64,000 nucleotides of DNA from contig CP082844.1 in assembly GCA_019930625.1 (NCBI GenBank), positions 5,766,001-5,830,000 of the forward strand, written 5' to 3'. This DNA is from Nocardia asteroides (GTDB taxonomy: Bacteria; Actinomycetota; Actinomycetes; Mycobacteriales; Mycobacteriaceae). The notes below the pieces were generated by a model that saw only the letters and a program-made list of their open reading frames with translations, had not been told where the DNA came from and searched no databases. The position numbers and the translations under genes are program-made. This document shows, in pieces, positions 63,390 to 64,000 of the stretch. Within the stretch, counting starts at the first letter, position 1, and the number at the start of each line of letters is the position of its first letter.

Positions 63390-63870
63390 GTCCACGGTGG
63401 CCAGCGTGCGGCCGCGCATGCGTCCTCCGAGCAACAGAACAGTAATCCCAGCGCTGTCAGCAAGAACCTCGGCGGCGAGCAACGACGAGGTGACCACGGT
63501 CAGCTCGTGGTCGGCGATCTTCTCGGCAATGAGGCGCGGTGTGAATCCCTCATCGAGGCATATGGTTTCGGCTCCGTGCAGCAGGCCCGCCGCGGCGGCG
63601 GCAATTCGGTGCTTCTGAGCAAGGTCCACTCGGCTGCGGTAATCGACGCCCGACTCGAACGCCGCGCTCTCGAGCGGGATCGCTCCGCCGTGTACCCGTT
63701 TGACCAGCTTGCGATCAGCGAGCACTCGCAGATCCCGGCGGATGGTCTCTGTAGCGACCCCGAATTCGGAAGCCAGCGCGCCCACTTCGACCCTGCCGCT
63801 GGTCCGGGCGTATTTCCAGAATTTTCGACTGACGCGTGTCTGAATCCACGTAGGGCATTCTGCTCCATCG
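63390..63870 (-). pseudogene. DeoR/GlpR family regulator, frameshifted and 3'-truncated
   Basis: The start (MPYVDSDTRQSKIL) is separated by a one-base indel near 63825 from YARTSGRVEVGALASEFGVA, TETIRRDLRVLADRKLVKRV, HGGAIPLES, the DeoR HTH. The sugar-phosphate-sensing domain begins (GLLHGAETICLDEGFTPRLI, LTVVTSSLLAAEVLADSAGI, TVLLLGGRMRGRTLATVDP) but the homology stops near 63390 where other sequence follows. From 63871 to the window end nothing is recognised. Confidence 0.75.
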
Positions 63871-64000
63871 CCACTGGACGCACTGCAGGCCGACCGGAAC
63901 CTTGAACGGGATGACGCTGGTCACGGCAGGAAAGAGAACCCGGCACCCCTCACATACGTACCGGGTTATCTGCCAAGCCTCGGTTGGCCTGGTGTCCTCT

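Noticed and set aside
1..64000. CRISPR arrays, rRNA and tRNA genes
   Set aside because: No regularly spaced repeat array was seen, and no stretch resembled rRNA or a tRNA cloverleaf on reading; a covariance search would be needed to exclude small RNAs.

Overview
The window is high-GC actinobacterial DNA. The codon use, the TetR/SDR/acyl-CoA-ligase catabolic gene sets and the IS families (ISL3, IS3, IS5, IS630, IS21) suggest a Nocardia- or Rhodococcus-like member of the Mycobacteriales. That assignment is an inference from gene content, because no rRNA or tRNA is present. The density of broken genes and mobile elements suggests an accessory island or a large plasmid rather than core chromosome.

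Layout. 0.1-7.8 kb: a tightly packed plus-strand catabolic operon (ornithine cyclodeaminase-like, DapA-like, fumarylacetoacetate hydrolase-like, flavin reductase, RibBA, acyl-CoA ligase, aldehyde dehydrogenase). It looks like the lower half of a pathway that starts with a reduced-flavin monooxygenase encoded outside the window. 8.3-11.3 kb: an MmyB-type XRE regulator divergent from an SDR / SRPBCC / SDR operon. 11.4-12.9 kb: decayed LuxR-type regulator. 13.0-14.5 kb: SDR and TetR divergent pair with two palindromic operators. 14.6-16.2 kb: transposase and recombinase debris. 16.2-21.1 kb: three genes in one operon, namely two paralogous ClyA/HBL/XaxA-like alpha-pore-forming toxin subunits and an 804-residue protein with its own hydrophobic core and a beta-rich C-terminus. 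This is the best candidate for an undescribed system here. 21.1-24.0 kb: IS21 and HAD remnants, a terminator and two unknown minus-strand genes. 24.9-27.3 kb: Tat-exported cytokinin-dehydrogenase-like flavoprotein and an LCMT-type methyltransferase. 27.3-29.3 kb: fragments (YnfA, ECF sigma). 29.3-33.9 kb: TetR regulator divergent from a saccharopine-dehydrogenase-like / acyl-CoA ligase / SDR operon, with a large operator over a consensus -35.

34-64 kb is a mobile-element graveyard. A group II intron sits precisely inside an IS3 orfB. P450 and terpene-synthase fragments and an SMI1/KNR4-like orphan gene follow. A 5'-truncated Tn3 transposase and a serine resolvase flank a frameshifted HEAT/DUF4132-like gene. 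Two different ISL3 elements are present, the second carrying a nested IS5 with a 5-bp target duplication. There is also an IS630 pseudogene and a tyrosine recombinase/XRE pair. Intact cargo genes are a polytopic membrane protein (47.3 kb), a large unknown protein (52.1 kb), an alpha/beta hydrolase (59.1 kb) and a DHFR-fold reductase (61.4 kb). Near-identical ~198-bp fragments of an ExeA-type ATPase gene lie in inverted orientation at 38.3 and 61.0 kb and bracket about 22.7 kb. The right end holds a MarR-like regulator with a very long perfect hairpin in its 3' part, a small conserved hypothetical and a decayed DeoR regulator.
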